From Nesterenkonia marinintestina (GTDB taxonomy: Bacteria > Actinomycetota > Actinomycetes > Actinomycetales > Micrococcaceae), in assembly GCF_025420485.1 (NCBI RefSeq), contig NZ_JAOEFD010000002.1, forward strand, positions 183,113-247,112: a DNA stretch of 64,000 nucleotides, written 5' to 3'. A model generated the notes under the pieces. That model had not been told where the DNA came from. It saw nothing but the letters and a program-made list of their open reading frames with translations, and ran no database searches. A program made the position numbers and the translations under genes. Positions 16,046-26,827 of the stretch are shown piece by piece (position 1 is the first letter of the stretch; every line of letters starts with the position of its first letter).

Positions 16046-17590
16046 ATGACTGAGAACGCGCAGGAGAACGCCGACTACGTCCTGGCCATCGACCAGGGAA
16101 CCACTTCGACCCGCGCCCTGATCTTCGACCACGGCGGCGACATCGTCGGCAGCGGGCAGAAGGAGCATCGTCAGATCCTGCCCAGGGCGGGATGGGTGGA
16201 GCACGACGCCCAGGAGATCTGGCGCAACACCCGCGAGGTCGTCGGACTGGCCCTCGCCGACGCGGAGATCAACCGACACTCCCTGGCCGCCGTGGGCATC
16301 ACCAACCAGCGCGAGACCACCGTGGTGTGGGACAGGGCCACCGGTGAGCCGATCCACAACGCGATCGTCTGGCAGGACACCCGCACCCAGCGGATCTGTG
16401 ACGAACTGGCCGGCGACGAGGGTCCCGAGCGCTTCAAGGAACGTGTCGGACTGCCGCTGGCCACCTACTTCTCGGGTCCGAAGATCCGGTGGATCCTCGA
16501 CGAGGTCGACGGTGCCCGCGAGCGCGCCGAGAACGGTGAGCTGCTCTTCGGGACGATGGACACCTGGCTGGTGTGGAACATGACCGGCGGATCCGACGGC
16601 GGCGTGCACGTCACCGACGTCACCAACGCCTCGCGCACCATGCTGATGAACATCGACACCCTCGACTGGAACGAGGACATCTGCGCAGAGATGGGCGTGC
16701 CGACGGCCATGCTCCCGGAGATCCGCTCCTCCTCCGAGGTCTACGGCTACGGCCGCAAGAAGGGTCTGCTCATCGACACTCCGATCGCCGGAATCCTCGG
16801 CGACCAGCAGGCGGCGACCTTCGGGCAGGCCTGCTTCGAGCCCGGGCAGGGCAAGAACACCTACGGCACCGGCAACTTCATGCTGATGAACACCGGGAAC
16901 GACATCGTCCGCTCGGAGAACGGGCTCCTGACCACCGTGGCCTACAAGATCGGTGAACAGGAGACGGTGTACGCCCTGGAGGGCTCCATCGCCGTGACCG
17001 GATCGCTCATCCAGTGGCTGCGCGACAACCTGGGGCTCATCTCCTCGGCCGAGGAGTCCGAGACGCGCGCCAAGGAGGTCGAGGACAACGGGGGCGCCTA
17101 CATCGTCCCCGCGTTCTCCGGACTCTTCGCCCCGCACTGGAAGCCCGATGCCCGCGGGGCGATCGTCGGACTCACCGGCTACGTGAACCGCAGCCACCTG
17201 TGTCGGGCGGCGCTGGAGGCGGTGGCCTTCCAGAGCGCCGAGGTCGTCGACGCCATGGACTCCGACGCCGATCAGGAGCTGACCGAGCTGAAGGTCGACG
17301 GCGGCATGGTCGTCAACGACACGCTCATGCAGTTCCAGGCCGACATGCTGGGCGTCGACGTGGTCAGGCCCCGCGTCATCGAGACCACGGCCCTGGGGGC
17401 GGCCTACGCCGCCGGCCTGGCCGTGGGCCACTGGCAGGGCACCGACGAGCTCGTGGCCAACTGGTCCGAGGACCGTCGCTGGTCCCCGGCGATGGACGGA
17501 GAGACCCGGGAGCGCAGCATGCGGCTGTGGAAGAAGGCCGTGCAGCGGACCATGGACTGGATGGACGAGGACGTCGAGGCCGCCGGCTGA
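16046..17590 (+). CDS. glpK: Glycerol kinase
   Basis: A 514-residue FGGY-family kinase that phosphorylates glycerol to sn-glycerol 3-phosphate, trapping it in the cytoplasm. The N-terminal phosphate loop is [42 protein letters not shown] is the glycerol-binding segment, and [32 protein letters not shown] and [18 protein letters not shown] are later signatures. Length is normal for GlpK. RBS GAGGAAGGA (16030-16038). No glpD is adjacent, so the dehydrogenase step is encoded elsewhere. Confidence 0.95.
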   Translation: MTENAQENADYVLAIDQGTTSTRALIFDHGGDIVGSGQKEHRQILPRAGWVEHDAQEIWRNTREVVGLALADAEINRHSLAAVGITNQRETTVVWDRATGEPIHNAIVWQDTRTQRICDELAGDEGPERFKERVGLPLATYFSGPKIRWILDEVDGARERAENGELLFGTMDTWLVWNMTGGSDGGVHVTDVTNASRTMLMNIDTLDWNEDICAEMGVPTAMLPEIRSSSEVYGYGRKKGLLIDTPIAGILGDQQAATFGQACFEPGQGKNTYGTGNFMLMNTGNDIVRSENGLLTTVAYKIGEQETVYALEGSIAVTGSLIQWLRDNLGLISSAEESETRAKEVEDNGGAYIVPAFSGLFAPHWKPDARGAIVGLTGYVNRSHLCRAALEAVAFQSAEVVDAMDSDADQELTELKVDGGMVVNDTLMQFQADMLGVDVVRPRVIETTALGAAYAAGLAVGHWQGTDELVANWSEDRRWSPAMDGETRERSMRLWKKAVQRTMDWMDEDVEAAG

Positions 17591-17601
17591 TCTCAGGCGG
17601 C
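17579..17601 (+). terminator. Weak candidate terminator after glycerol kinase
   Basis: GCCGCC (17579-17584) can pair with GGCGGC (17596-17601) across the stop codon. The stem is short and there is no T-run. Confidence 0.3.
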
Positions 17602-17634
17602 GGGCCGCGCGTGGGCCGCGGCATCGGTAACGCA

Positions 17635-17640
17635 TAGACT
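17635..17640 (+). promoter_or_regulatory. -10 box of the pheST promoter
   Basis: TAGACT lies 54 nt before the pheS ATG, leaving a short leader of about 48 nt. No clear -35 or attenuator hairpin is visible. Confidence 0.45.
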
Positions 17641-17694
17641 GGAGCGGTTCGCCTGCTGAGCAGTCGGCAGACCCGGTACGACCCACGGAGCAGC

Positions 17695-18756
17695 ATGACC
17701 ACCACCGCCCACGACGAGGCCGTTCCTCACCCGCTCGACGAGGAGGCGGTCGACGCACGCGTCCGGGACGCGCTGAGCTCCTTCGACGCCGCGTCGGACC
17801 TCGACGAGCTGAAGGCCGCCCGCCTGGCCCACACCGGAGACCGGGCGCCGATCGTGCTGGCCAACCGGCGGATCGGCTCCCTGGCCAAGGAGGACAAGGC
17901 GGCGGCGGGCAAGCTGCTCGGTCGGGCCCGCGGTCAGGTGCAGAAGGCTCTGGCAGCCCGCACGGAGGTGCTGGAGGCCGAGCACGCGGAGCGTCTGCTC
18001 GTCGAGGAGACCGTCGACGTCACCGCCGCGCCGCGTCGCCGCCGCATCGGTGCCCGACACCCGCTGTCGGTGCTGCAGGAGCGGGTCTCCGACGTATTCA
18101 CCGCCATGGGCTGGGAGATCGCCGAGGGTCCGGAGGTCGAGTCGGAGTGGTTCAACTTCGACGCGCTGAACATCGCTCCGGACCACCCGTCGCGGGAGAT
18201 GCAGGACACCTTCTTCGTCGAACCTCCGGACGCCCACCTGGTGCTGCGCACCCACACCTCCCCGGTGCAGGTGCGCTCGCTGCTGGAGCGTGAGCTGCCG
18301 GTCTATGTCCTCTGCCCCGGACGCACCTTCCGCACCGACGAGCTCGACGCGACCCACACCCCCGTGTTCCACCAGTTCGAGGGCCTCGCCGTCGACGAGG
18401 GGCTCACCATGGCCGACCTGAAGGGCACTCTGGAGCACTTCGCCCGGAAGATGTTCGGGCCGGAGGCCGCGATCCGTCTGCGCCCGGCCTACTTCCCGTT
18501 CACCGAGCCCTCGGCCGAGATGGACATCTGGCATCCCGACGCCAAGGGCGGCCCGCAGTGGATCGAGTGGGGCGGCTGCGGCATGGTGCATCCCAACGTG
18601 CTCCGCGCCGCCGGGGCGGACCCGGACCGCTATACCGGCTTCGCCTTCGGCATGGGGGTGGAGCGCACTCTGATGTTCCGCAACGGTGTGCCCGACATGC
18701 GAGACATGATCGAAGGCGACGTCCGCTTCTCCCAGCGCTTCGGAATGGAGGTCTGA
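17695..18756 (+). CDS. pheS: Phenylalanine--tRNA ligase alpha subunit
   Basis: A 353-residue catalytic subunit of the heterotetrameric class II synthetase that charges tRNA-Phe. An N-terminal coiled coil (residues 1-100) binds tRNA. The catalytic core follows with motif 2 [27 protein letters not shown] and motif 3 [38 protein letters not shown] is the amino-acid pocket segment. Four bases separate its stop from pheT, so the subunits are co-translated. Confidence 0.96.
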   Translation: MTTTAHDEAVPHPLDEEAVDARVRDALSSFDAASDLDELKAARLAHTGDRAPIVLANRRIGSLAKEDKAAAGKLLGRARGQVQKALAARTEVLEAEHAERLLVEETVDVTAAPRRRRIGARHPLSVLQERVSDVFTAMGWEIAEGPEVESEWFNFDALNIAPDHPSREMQDTFFVEPPDAHLVLRTHTSPVQVRSLLERELPVYVLCPGRTFRTDELDATHTPVFHQFEGLAVDEGLTMADLKGTLEHFARKMFGPEAAIRLRPAYFPFTEPSAEMDIWHPDAKGGPQWIEWGGCGMVHPNVLRAAGADPDRYTGFAFGMGVERTLMFRNGVPDMRDMIEGDVRFSQRFGMEV

Positions 18757-18760
18757 GCCC

Positions 18761-21304
18761 GTGCGCATCCCGCTCTCCTGGCTCCGCGAACACACCCAGC
18801 TGCCCGCCGAGGCACGTGCCGAGGACCTGATGGCCGACCTGGTCAGGGTCGGCCTCGAGGAGGAGGACGTCCACCGCCCCTCCGATGAGATCAGCGGTCC
18901 CGTCGTCGTGGGCGAGGTGCTCGAGAAGCACCCCGAGCCGCAGTCCAACGGCAAGACCATCAACTGGTGTCAGGTCCGTGTGGTGCCTGAGGGGCAGACC
19001 CAGACCCTGACCCATGAGGGGATCTCGCCCGACGGGATCCAGGGTGTGGTCTGCGGCGCCCACAACTTCGAGGTCGGCGACAAGGTCGTGGTGACCCTGC
19101 CCGGCGCCGTGCTGCCCGGCGACTTCCGCATCAGTGCGCGGAAGACCTACGGTCATGTCTCGGCCGGGATGATCGCCTCGGTGAAGGAGCTCGGCCTCGG
19201 CGACGACCACGACGGCATCCTCGTGCTCTCGACCCTGGGCCTGGACCCGGAGATCGGCGCCGACGCGCTGGAGCTGCTGGGTCTGCGCGACGAGGCCGCC
19301 GAGATCAATGTGACGCCGGACCGCGGATACGCCTTCAGCATCCGCGGAATCGCCCGGGAGTACTCCCACGCCACCGGCACCCCGTTCTCCGACCCGGCCG
19401 AGGCGGTGAGCGTGCTGAGTCCGGGTGAGGCCGGTCACGAGATCCGGCTCGAAGACGAGGCGCCCATCTACGGCGTCCCCGGATGCTCCACGTTCGTCGC
19501 GCGGAAGGTCACCGGGGTCGACGTCGACGCCCCGACCCCTCCGTGGATGGCCTCCCGGCTGCGCCTGGCCGGGATGCGGCCGATCTCGCTGCCGGTGGAC
19601 ATCTCCAACTACGTGATGTGGGAGCTCGGTCAGCCGCTGCACTTCTACGACGCCGAGGCGCTGCGGGGAGCGGTCCGAGTCCGCCGAGCCGAGCCGGGGG
19701 AGCGGCTGACCACCCTCGACGAGAAGGACCGAGAGCTGCACGCCGAGGACCTCGTCATCGCCGACGACCGAGGAGCGATCGGCCTGGCCGGCGTCATGGG
19801 CGGGGCGGCCACCGAGGTTGGCCCCACCACCGACACGCTGCTCATCGAGTCGGCGCACTTCGACGCCGTCGGCGTCGGACGCACGCGCAGGCGCCACCGC
19901 CTCCCCTCCGAGGCCTCCAAGCGCAACGAGCGCGGAGTCGACCCCCGGATGGCCGCCGTCGCCGCACAGCGTGCGGTGGACCTGCTGGTCGGACTCGCCG
20001 GGGGGACCGACACCGGTGAGGTCACCGTCGCCGGAGAGGTCCCGACGCCCGAGCCCATCCGCTTCGACCCGTCCGCGGCCCAGCGGCTGACCGGCGTGGA
20101 GTACACCCGGGAGCAGGTCGTCGGCACCCTGGCCGCCGTCGGTGCCGACGTCGTCGACGACGGAGACGTGCTGACTGTGACTCCGCCGACGTGGCGTCCC
20201 GACATCACGATCCCGGAGGACCTCGTCGAAGAGGTGGCCCGGCTCGTCGGATACGACGTCATCGGCTCCCGACTGCCGGTCGCCCCGGCCGGCCGCGGAC
20301 TCACGCCGGGACAGCAGCGGCGGCGCCAGGTGCTCTCCGGCATGGCCGCCGCCGGCTTCACCGAGACGCTGAGCTACCCGTTCCTCTCGCAGGAGTCGAA
20401 CGAGCTCTTCGGCCGAGCCGAGGACACCGGGACGGCGCTGCCCACGGTGCGGCTGGCCAATCCGATCGCTGCGCAGCTCCCGACGCTGCGCACCACGCTG
20501 CTGCCGGGTCTGCTGGACACCCTGCGCCGCAACGTCTCCCGCGGATTCCACGACCTCGCGCTCTACGAATCCGGTCTGGTCTTCCTCCCCGGCGACATCC
20601 ACGGCAGCCCCTCGATCCCCGGCCTGGGACGCCGCCCCGGAGACGAGGTGCTCGCCTCGCTGCGCGCCGGCATCCCCGAGCAGCCCCGGCGCATCGCCGC
20701 GGCGGTGGCCGGGGACGAGCCCGCCGCCGAGCTCGGCGACTCGGGCCGACGCCGGGACTGGGCCGACGCCCTCGACGCCGCCCGCACCGTCGCCGAGCTG
20801 CTCGGCCTCGAGCTGGAGGTCGCCCAGGGCCGACACGGGGCCCTCCACCCGGGGCGCACCGCCGAGCTGCGCATCGGGGGGACGTCGGTCGGGTGGGCCG
20901 GAGAGGTGCACCCGAAGGTCGTCGAGGAGTGGGACCTGCCCGCCCGCACCGCGGTGATGGAGCTCGACCTCTCAGCCCTGCTGGAGGCGGCGGCCGAGCA
21001 GGTCACCGCCGAGCCGATCTCCACGTTTCCGCCGACCACCCAGGACGTCTCGCTGATCGTCGCGGAGCAGACTCCGGCCGAGGAGGTCCGCAGCACGCTG
21101 GCCGAAGGCGCGGGGGAGCTGCTCGAGCACATCGAGCTGTTCGACGTCTACGACGGCGCAGGCATCGAGGAGGGCCGGAAGTCCCTGGCCTATGCCCTGC
21201 GGTTCCGGGCGACGGACCGCACGCTCACTGCGGAGGAGGCGTCGACCGCCCGGGGCGAGGCCGTGGAGCTCGCAGTGCGCCGCCACGGCGCCGTGCAGCG
21301 CTGA
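18761..21304 (+). CDS. pheT: Phenylalanine--tRNA ligase beta subunit
   Basis: An 847-residue non-catalytic subunit that binds tRNA and edits mischarged Tyr. Domain order is normal: N-terminal MRIPLSWLREH, tRNA-binding EMAP-like domain (residues 45-155), B3/B4 editing core with NVTPDRGYAFSIRGIAREY, B5 domain with REQVVGTLAAVG and PTWRPDI, catalytic-like domain, and the C-terminal ferredoxin-fold anticodon-binding domain (from about residue 750). GTG start. It ends 13 bp from the convergent oxidoreductase gene. Confidence 0.96.
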   Translation: MRIPLSWLREHTQLPAEARAEDLMADLVRVGLEEEDVHRPSDEISGPVVVGEVLEKHPEPQSNGKTINWCQVRVVPEGQTQTLTHEGISPDGIQGVVCGAHNFEVGDKVVVTLPGAVLPGDFRISARKTYGHVSAGMIASVKELGLGDDHDGILVLSTLGLDPEIGADALELLGLRDEAAEINVTPDRGYAFSIRGIAREYSHATGTPFSDPAEAVSVLSPGEAGHEIRLEDEAPIYGVPGCSTFVARKVTGVDVDAPTPPWMASRLRLAGMRPISLPVDISNYVMWELGQPLHFYDAEALRGAVRVRRAEPGERLTTLDEKDRELHAEDLVIADDRGAIGLAGVMGGAATEVGPTTDTLLIESAHFDAVGVGRTRRRHRLPSEASKRNERGVDPRMAAVAAQRAVDLLVGLAGGTDTGEVTVAGEVPTPEPIRFDPSAAQRLTGVEYTREQVVGTLAAVGADVVDDGDVLTVTPPTWRPDITIPEDLVEEVARLVGYDVIGSRLPVAPAGRGLTPGQQRRRQVLSGMAAAGFTETLSYPFLSQESNELFGRAEDTGTALPTVRLANPIAAQLPTLRTTLLPGLLDTLRRNVSRGFHDLALYESGLVFLPGDIHGSPSIPGLGRRPGDEVLASLRAGIPEQPRRIAAAVAGDEPAAELGDSGRRRDWADALDAARTVAELLGLELEVAQGRHGALHPGRTAELRIGGTSVGWAGEVHPKVVEEWDLPARTAVMELDLSALLEAAAEQVTAEPISTFPPTTQDVSLIVAEQTPAEEVRSTLAEGAGELLEHIELFDVYDGAGIEEGRKSLAYALRFRATDRTLTAEEASTARGEAVELAVRRHGAVQR

Positions 21305-21317
21305 CGCGGCGGAGTCC

Positions 21318-22325
21318 TCAGGGAGTCAGGACGAGCTTGCCGGTGGTGCGGCGGCCCTCGAGGTCCTCATGGGCCCGGGCCGCCTCCGCCAGCGGGTAGA
21401 CCCCGCCGACGTCGAGGCGCAGCTGTCCCTCGGACAGCAGCCCGAAGAGTTCGCTGAACCGCCAGGCGCGCTCCTCGGCGTTGCGCAGGTACCAGTTCAC
21501 CGCCGGACGTGTGATGAAGAGGCCGCCGCGCCGGTTGAGGTCCTGCAGGTCCAGCGGCGGCACCTGCCCGGAGGCGCCGCCGAAGAGGACCATGGTGCCG
21601 CGCACGGCCAGCGAGGACAGCGACCCCTCGAAGGTGTCCTTCCCGACGCCGTCGTAGACCACGGAGACGCCCTCGTCCTTGGTGATCTCACGGACCTGCT
21701 CGGCGAAGTCGTCGTAGCCCAGCACGTAGTCCGCACCGGCCTGCTGGGCGATCTCGGCCTTCTCCGGGGTGGAGGTGGTGGTGATGACCCGCGCGCCGCG
21801 GATCTTCAGCAGCTGGGTCAGCAGCTGCCCGACGCCGCCGGCGCCCGCATGGGTCAGCACGGTCTCGCCGGGGGAGACCCGGTAGGTGGAGTTGATCAGG
21901 TAGTGGGCGGTGACGCCCTGCAGCGGGAGGGCGGCCGCCTGCTCGTCGGTGACGGCATCGGGCACCTTCACCGCCTTGATCGAGTCGACCAGGAAGTGGG
22001 TCGAGTAGGTGCCGGAGGCCGCCTCGCAGGTGGCGATCCGCTGACCGATGCTCAGCGACTCCACGTTCTCACCCACGGCGATGACCGTTCCGGTGCCTTC
22101 GGAGCCCGGGACGAAGGGCGGCTCCATCGGGTAGACGCCGCTGCGCTGGTAGGTCTCGATGAAGTTGACTCCGGCGGCCCCGGACTCCACCAGCACCTGG
22201 TGGGCCCCCGGCTCCGGGAGGCTAGTCTCGACCGGCCGCAGGACCTCGGGCCCGCCGGTCTGCTCGACGCGGATCTGAGTCGCGGAGCTGGGCAGGTCCT
22301 CGGGGAAGACATCCTGTGCGTTCAT
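21318..22325 (-). CDS. NADPH:quinone oxidoreductase, zinc-less medium-chain dehydrogenase
   Basis: A 335-residue QOR-type protein with the GroES-like N-terminal domain (VNFIETYQRSGVYPMEPPFVPGSEGTGTV). Its nucleotide-binding domain has TVLTHAGAGGVGQLLTQLLKIRGARVI. No zinc ligands are present. It probably reduces quinones or enals with NADPH. The ATG at 22325 is chosen over a 25-residue longer reading because conserved sequence begins after it and a -10 box sits 7 nt upstream. It is divergent from argC, with a 116-bp shared intergenic region. Confidence 0.87.
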   Translation of the reverse strand: MNAQDVFPEDLPSSATQIRVEQTGGPEVLRPVETSLPEPGAHQVLVESGAAGVNFIETYQRSGVYPMEPPFVPGSEGTGTVIAVGENVESLSIGQRIATCEAASGTYSTHFLVDSIKAVKVPDAVTDEQAAALPLQGVTAHYLINSTYRVSPGETVLTHAGAGGVGQLLTQLLKIRGARVITTTSTPEKAEIAQQAGADYVLGYDDFAEQVREITKDEGVSVVYDGVGKDTFEGSLSSLAVRGTMVLFGGASGQVPPLDLQDLNRRGGLFITRPAVNWYLRNAEERAWRFSELFGLLSEGQLRLDVGGVYPLAEAARAHEDLEGRRTTGKLVLTP

Positions 22326-22332
22326 GCGCCCC

Positions 22333-22338
22333 AGGCTA
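22333..22338 (-). promoter_or_regulatory. -10 box of a probable leaderless promoter for the quinone oxidoreductase
   Basis: TAGCCT on the minus strand is followed by GGGGCGC and the ATG at 22325. Confidence 0.42.
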
Positions 22339-22394
22339 CCGAAGACAGGCACAGGGGCAGAAATGTCCCTCGGCCGCACCTGCCCGCAGGCCGA

Positions 22395-22435
22395 TTGCAT
22401 AAATATTGAACCCAGTGAATACCATCCCGTAGGCT
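22395..22435 (+). promoter_or_regulatory. argC promoter with ArgR-type AT-rich operator
   Basis: -35 TTGAAC (22406-22411) and -10 TAGGCT (22430-22435) are 18 bp apart, and the ATG follows 6 nt later, so the mRNA is probably leaderless. TTGCATAAATATTGAA (22395-22410) overlaps the -35 and is an AT-rich island in very GC-rich DNA. It shares ATAAATAT with the argG promoter and resembles ARG boxes. Repression by the ArgR encoded in the same operon is inferred. Confidence 0.62.
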
Positions 22436-22441
22436 GGCTCC

Positions 22442-23473
22442 ATGAGCTTCTCCATCGCCGTCTCCGGCGCCTCCGGCTACGCGGGGGGCGAAGTGCTGCG
22501 CCTGCTGGCGGGGCATCCCGACGTGGAGATCGGGGCGGTCACCGCCCACTCCTCGGCCGGGGAGCGCCTCGGGACGCTGCAGCCGCACCTGGTGCCCCTG
22601 GCCGACCGTCTGATCTCCGACACGACCGCCGAGAACCTCGTCGGACACGACGTCGTCGTCCTGGCCCTGCCCCACGGCGCCTCCGGAGCCCTGGCGGCCC
22701 AGCTGGGCGAGGACACCCTGGTGATCGACGCCGCCGCCGATCACCGGCTCGAGTCCTCCCACGCCTGGGAGAGCTTCTACGGCTCGGCGCACCAGGGCAC
22801 CTGGCCCTACGGGCTCCCCGAGCTCCCGGGTCAGCGGGAGCTGCTGGTCGGGGCCCGTCGGATCGCGGTGGCCGGCTGCTACCCGACCACCGTGCTGCTC
22901 GGACTGGCTCCGGCCTTCGCCGCAGGTCTGGTCGAGCCCGAGGACGTCGTCGTCGTGGCCGCCACCGGCACCTCCGGCGCGGGCAGGGCGACGAAGCCGC
23001 ACCTGCTCGGCTCGGAGGTGATGGGCGGGATGAGTCCCTATGGGGTCGGCGGAGTGCACCGGCACACCCCTGAGATCGAGCAGGGGCTGAGCAGGGCCTC
23101 CGGCGAGCAGGTGCGCGTCTCCTTCACCCCCACGCTGGCTCCGATGCCCCGCGGCATCCTCGCCACCTCGACCGCACGGCTCGCCCCCGGTGCCTCGGCT
23201 CAGAGCCTGCGCGAGGCCTACGCCGCCCAGTACGACGACGAGCGGTTCGTCCACCTGCTCCCCGAGGGACAGTGGCCGACGACCAAGCAGGTGGTCGGCT
23301 CCAACCATCTGATGCTCCAGCTCGCGGTGGACGAGCGCGCCGGACGGCTCGTGGTCTGCTCGGCGGCGGACAACCTGACCAAGGGCACCGCCGGAGGTGC
23401 TGTGCAGTCGATGAATCTGGCGCTCGGCCTGCCCGAGGCGGCCGGACTCGGTCAGTTGGGAGTCTCCCCATGA
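22442..23473 (+). CDS. argC: N-acetyl-gamma-glutamyl-phosphate reductase
   Basis: A 343-residue NADPH-dependent reductase, third step of arginine synthesis. The N-terminal Rossmann signature is [21 protein letters not shown]. The catalytic Cys lies in [17 protein letters not shown]. The segment [11 protein letters not shown] contains the active-site His. First gene of argCJBDFR. Its stop overlaps the argJ ATG by three bases. Confidence 0.96.
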   Translation: MSFSIAVSGASGYAGGEVLRLLAGHPDVEIGAVTAHSSAGERLGTLQPHLVPLADRLISDTTAENLVGHDVVVLALPHGASGALAAQLGEDTLVIDAAADHRLESSHAWESFYGSAHQGTWPYGLPELPGQRELLVGARRIAVAGCYPTTVLLGLAPAFAAGLVEPEDVVVVAATGTSGAGRATKPHLLGSEVMGGMSPYGVGGVHRHTPEIEQGLSRASGEQVRVSFTPTLAPMPRGILATSTARLAPGASAQSLREAYAAQYDDERFVHLLPEGQWPTTKQVVGSNHLMLQLAVDERAGRLVVCSAADNLTKGTAGGAVQSMNLALGLPEAAGLGQLGVSP

Positions 23474-24630
23474 GCATCACCCGCCCGCACGGATTCCGCG
23501 CGTCCGGCGTCACCGCCGGCCTGAAGTCGTCCGGACGCGACATCGCCCTGATCGTCAACGACGGACCGTCCCACTCCGCGGCGGCGGTGTTCACCTCCAA
23601 CAGGGTGGCCGCGGCCCCGGTGCTCTGGTCCGCCCAGGCCGTGAGCGACGGGCGCGCCGACGCCGTGGTGCTCAACTCCGGCGGCGCCAACGCCTGCACC
23701 GGGCCCGACGGCTTCGTCGACGCCCACCACACCGCCGAACACGTCGGCGAGGCCCTCGGCCTCTCCGCCCAGGACGTGCTCGTCTGCTCCACCGGGCTGA
23801 TCGGCGAACGGCTGCGGATGGACCTGCTGCTGCCGGGGGTCGACGAGGCCGCGGCCTCGCTGGCCGACGACGAGGCGGCCGGAGCGGCCGCCGCCGAGGC
23901 CATCCGCACCACCGACTCCGTGTCCAAGACGTCGGAGGCCTCCGGGCCCGGCTTCACCGTCGGCGGCATCGCCAAGGGGGCCGGGATGCTGGCCCCGGGC
24001 ATGGCGACGATGCTCGCCGTCATCACCACCGACGCCGAGGTCGCACCGGACGCCCTGGACACCATGCTCCGGGAGGCGGTGCGGGTGAGCTTCGACCGCG
24101 CCGACTCCGACGGGTGCATGTCCACCAACGACACCGTCGTCGCCCTGGCCTCGGGTGCTCACCCCGAGGCGGGCACCCACGACGAGGAGGAGCTCCGGGC
24201 CGCGCTGACCGAGGTCTGCCGCGACCTGGCGGCCCAGCTGATCGCCGACGCCGAGGGGGCCGCCCACGAGATCGCGATCACCACGGTCGGTGCGGCCACC
24301 GAGGAGGAGGCCGAGGCCGCCGGGCGGGCGGTGGCCCGATCGAACCTGTTCAAGACGGCGATCTTCGGCGGAGACCCCAACTGGGGCCGCATCCTCGCCG
24401 CCGTCGGGACCACCGACGTGGAGTTCGACCCCACCACCATCGACGTCGCCGTCAACGGGGTGTGGATCTGCCGGGCCGGAGGCATCGGCGACGACCGCTC
24501 CGGCGTGGACCTCTCCGAGAGGCGGGTCGAGGTGACCGTCGACCTGAAGTCGGGGGACGCGGAGGCGACGATCCTCACCAACGACCTCACCCATGACTAC
24601 GTCCACGAGAACTCGGCGTACTCGACCTGA
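23470..24630 (+). CDS. argJ: Bifunctional ornithine acetyltransferase/N-acetylglutamate synthase
   Basis: A 386-residue autoprocessing enzyme that moves acetyl from N-acetylornithine to glutamate, making the pathway cyclic. The self-cleavage site is visible in [21 protein letters not shown], where the Thr of ATML becomes the N-terminal nucleophile of the beta chain. [12 protein letters not shown] and [14 protein letters not shown] are family hallmarks. No separate argA-type synthase is seen here. Confidence 0.95.
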   Translation: MSITRPHGFRASGVTAGLKSSGRDIALIVNDGPSHSAAAVFTSNRVAAAPVLWSAQAVSDGRADAVVLNSGGANACTGPDGFVDAHHTAEHVGEALGLSAQDVLVCSTGLIGERLRMDLLLPGVDEAAASLADDEAAGAAAAEAIRTTDSVSKTSEASGPGFTVGGIAKGAGMLAPGMATMLAVITTDAEVAPDALDTMLREAVRVSFDRADSDGCMSTNDTVVALASGAHPEAGTHDEEELRAALTEVCRDLAAQLIADAEGAAHEIAITTVGAATEEEAEAAGRAVARSNLFKTAIFGGDPNWGRILAAVGTTDVEFDPTTIDVAVNGVWICRAGGIGDDRSGVDLSERRVEVTVDLKSGDAEATILTNDLTHDYVHENSAYST

Positions 24631-24641
24631 GGAGCACCGCA

Positions 24642-25580
24642 GTGAGCGAGACCACCACCTTCCGGGACTCCGACTCCCGGCTCAGTGCGGCGACGAAGGC
24701 CGCCACCCTGATCGAGGCGCTGCCCTGGATGCAGCGCTTCGCCGGGGAGACGATCGTCATCAAGTACGGCGGCAACGCCATGGTCGACGACGACCTGCGC
24801 CGCGCCTTCGCCGAGGACGTCGTCTTCCTGCGCCACGTCGGAGTGAATCCCGTGGTGGTGCACGGCGGGGGACCGCAGATCAACGCGATGCTCGAGACCC
24901 TCGGCGTGGAGTCCGTCTTCCGCGGCGGCTACCGGGTCACCACCGAGGAGACCATGGACGTGGTCCGTATGGTCCTCACCGGACAGGTCGGCCGCGAACT
25001 CGTCGGACTCATCAACAGCCACGGACCCTACGCCGTGGGCCTCTCCGGCGAAGACGGAGCCCTGCTGCGCGCCGCTCGTCAGCGCGTCGTCGTCGACGGC
25101 GAGGAGGTGGACCTGGGGCTGGTCGGCGAGGTCACCGGAGTCAATCCCCGAGGGGTCGAGGACCTGCTGGCCGCGGGACGCATCCCGGTGATCTCCACCG
25201 TGGCCCCCGAGTTCGACGCCGACGGCCGCCCCACCGGCCAGGTGCTCAACGTCAACGCCGACATCGCCGCCGCCTCCGTGGCCTCCGCCCTGGGTGCGGC
25301 GAAGCTCATCATGCTCACCGACGTCGAGGGCCTGTACGCGGACTGGCCCGATCGGGACTCGCTGGTCTCCTCCATCTCGGCCTCCGAGCTGCGCACCATG
25401 CTGCCGAGCCTGAGCTCGGGGATGATCCCGAAGATGACCGCGGCGCTGCACGCGGTCGACGCCGGGGTCCATCGGGCCGCCGTGGTGGACGGTCGCGAGC
25501 CCCACTCGATGCTGCTGGAGATCGTCACGACCGACGGCGTCGGCACCGAGGTGCACCCCGACCGGGAGGACCCTCGGTGA
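24642..25580 (+). CDS. argB: Acetylglutamate kinase
   Basis: A 312-residue amino acid kinase catalysing the second step. The phosphate-binding stretch [30 protein letters not shown] and the glycine loop [14 protein letters not shown] are present, followed by [21 protein letters not shown]. Proteins of this hexameric type are the usual point of arginine feedback inhibition. GTG start at 24642 following GGAGCACC; the stop overlaps argD. Confidence 0.95.
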   Translation: MSETTTFRDSDSRLSAATKAATLIEALPWMQRFAGETIVIKYGGNAMVDDDLRRAFAEDVVFLRHVGVNPVVVHGGGPQINAMLETLGVESVFRGGYRVTTEETMDVVRMVLTGQVGRELVGLINSHGPYAVGLSGEDGALLRAARQRVVVDGEEVDLGLVGEVTGVNPRGVEDLLAAGRIPVISTVAPEFDADGRPTGQVLNVNADIAAASVASALGAAKLIMLTDVEGLYADWPDRDSLVSSISASELRTMLPSLSSGMIPKMTAALHAVDAGVHRAAVVDGREPHSMLLEIVTTDGVGTEVHPDREDPR

Positions 25581-26827
25581 GCCCCGCCGACGCCCGAGGA
25601 CGGTGGCAGGACCGCTACGCCGCGTCCCTGATGGGAGTCTTCGGTCCGCCGCAGCAGATGCTGGTCTCCGGCCGGGGGTGCCGTGTGCGGGACGCCGAGG
25701 GCCGTGAGCTGCTCGACATGCTCGGCGGCATCGCCGTCAACGCCCTCGGCCACGCCCATCCGGCGCTGACGGAGGGACTGGCCGAGCAGATGCGCCGGTT
25801 GGGCCACGTCTCCAATCTGTTCACCACCGAGGAGCAGCTGGTCCTCGCCGAGCGCCTCCTGGAGGTCTCCGACCTTCCGGAGGGCTCCCGGGTGTTCTTC
25901 GCGAACTCCGGCTCCGAGGCGAACGAAGCTGCGCTGAAGGCCGTGCTCAGACATCGGCAGGACACCGGCCGATCCCGGATCCTCGCGCTGACCGGCGGAT
26001 TCCACGGACGCACCGTCGGCGCACTGTCCCTGACGCACAAGCCCGCGTTCCGCGATCCCTTCGGTCCGCTGGTCGACGGCGTCGAGTTCCTGCCGCCCCA
26101 CGACCTTGACGCACTCACCGAGGCCATGGGTGCGGGCGACGTCGCGGGCATCTTCCTCGAGCCGATCCAGGGCGAGGCCGGAGTCGTCCCCCTGGACCCG
26201 GGGTATCTGGGTGCGGTGCGTCGACTCACACGTGACCACGGCGCACTGATGATCCTCGACGAGGTCCAGACCGGCATCGGGCGCACCGGGGACTGGTTCC
26301 GCTTCCAGGGGGCCGCGCGCCGCGCCGGTGAGGACCTCACCCCGGACTACCTGACCGTCGCCAAGGGTCTCGGCTCCGGGGTGCCCGTGGGGGCGATGAT
26401 CGCCGCCGGGACGCAGAACTCCGCGCGGCTGGCGGCCGGCCAGCACGGCACCACCTTCGGCGGCGGTCCGCTGGCGGCGGCGGCCGGGCGGATCACCATG
26501 GAGACCATCGAGGCCGACGGGCTGCTGGAGAACGCGCGCACCGTCGGAGCCCGGCTGGCCGACGGGCTGCGGACCCTCGACGGCGTCACCGAGGTCAGGC
26601 AGTTCGGTCTGCACCTCGGCGTCGACGTCGCCGCGGACGCCCGCGGACTCGTCGCCGTCGCGCGAGACCACGGGCTGATCATCAACGCCGTCGGCGAGCG
26701 GACCCTGCGCCTGGCCCCGCCCCTGATCCTCACCGCCGCCGAGGCCGACGAGTTCCTGGAACGCTTCGCCCCCGTCCTCGCCTCCGCCGCACCCGCCGAC
26801 CCCGACCACCGCCCGGAGGGCCCATGA
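25577..26827 (+). CDS. argD: Acetylornithine aminotransferase
   Basis: A 416-residue class III PLP aminotransferase giving N-acetylornithine. [15 protein letters not shown] binds PLP phosphate, [19 protein letters not shown] is conserved, [15 protein letters not shown] carries the PLP-binding Asp, and [16 protein letters not shown] has the Schiff-base Lys. GTG start overlapping the argB stop (GTGA). A longer in-frame reading upstream is the antisense-like shadow of argB and is not used. Confidence 0.94.
   Translation: MSPADARGRWQDRYAASLMGVFGPPQQMLVSGRGCRVRDAEGRELLDMLGGIAVNALGHAHPALTEGLAEQMRRLGHVSNLFTTEEQLVLAERLLEVSDLPEGSRVFFANSGSEANEAALKAVLRHRQDTGRSRILALTGGFHGRTVGALSLTHKPAFRDPFGPLVDGVEFLPPHDLDALTEAMGAGDVAGIFLEPIQGEAGVVPLDPGYLGAVRRLTRDHGALMILDEVQTGIGRTGDWFRFQGAARRAGEDLTPDYLTVAKGLGSGVPVGAMIAAGTQNSARLAAGQHGTTFGGGPLAAAAGRITMETIEADGLLENARTVGARLADGLRTLDGVTEVRQFGLHLGVDVAADARGLVAVARDHGLIINAVGERTLRLAPPLILTAAEADEFLERFAPVLASAAPADPDHRPEGP

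Noticed and set aside
18500..20911. An 803-codon minus-strand open frame opposite pheST
   Set aside because: Composition is Gly/Arg/Asp/His-rich without recognisable domains; pheS and pheT on the other strand are certain.
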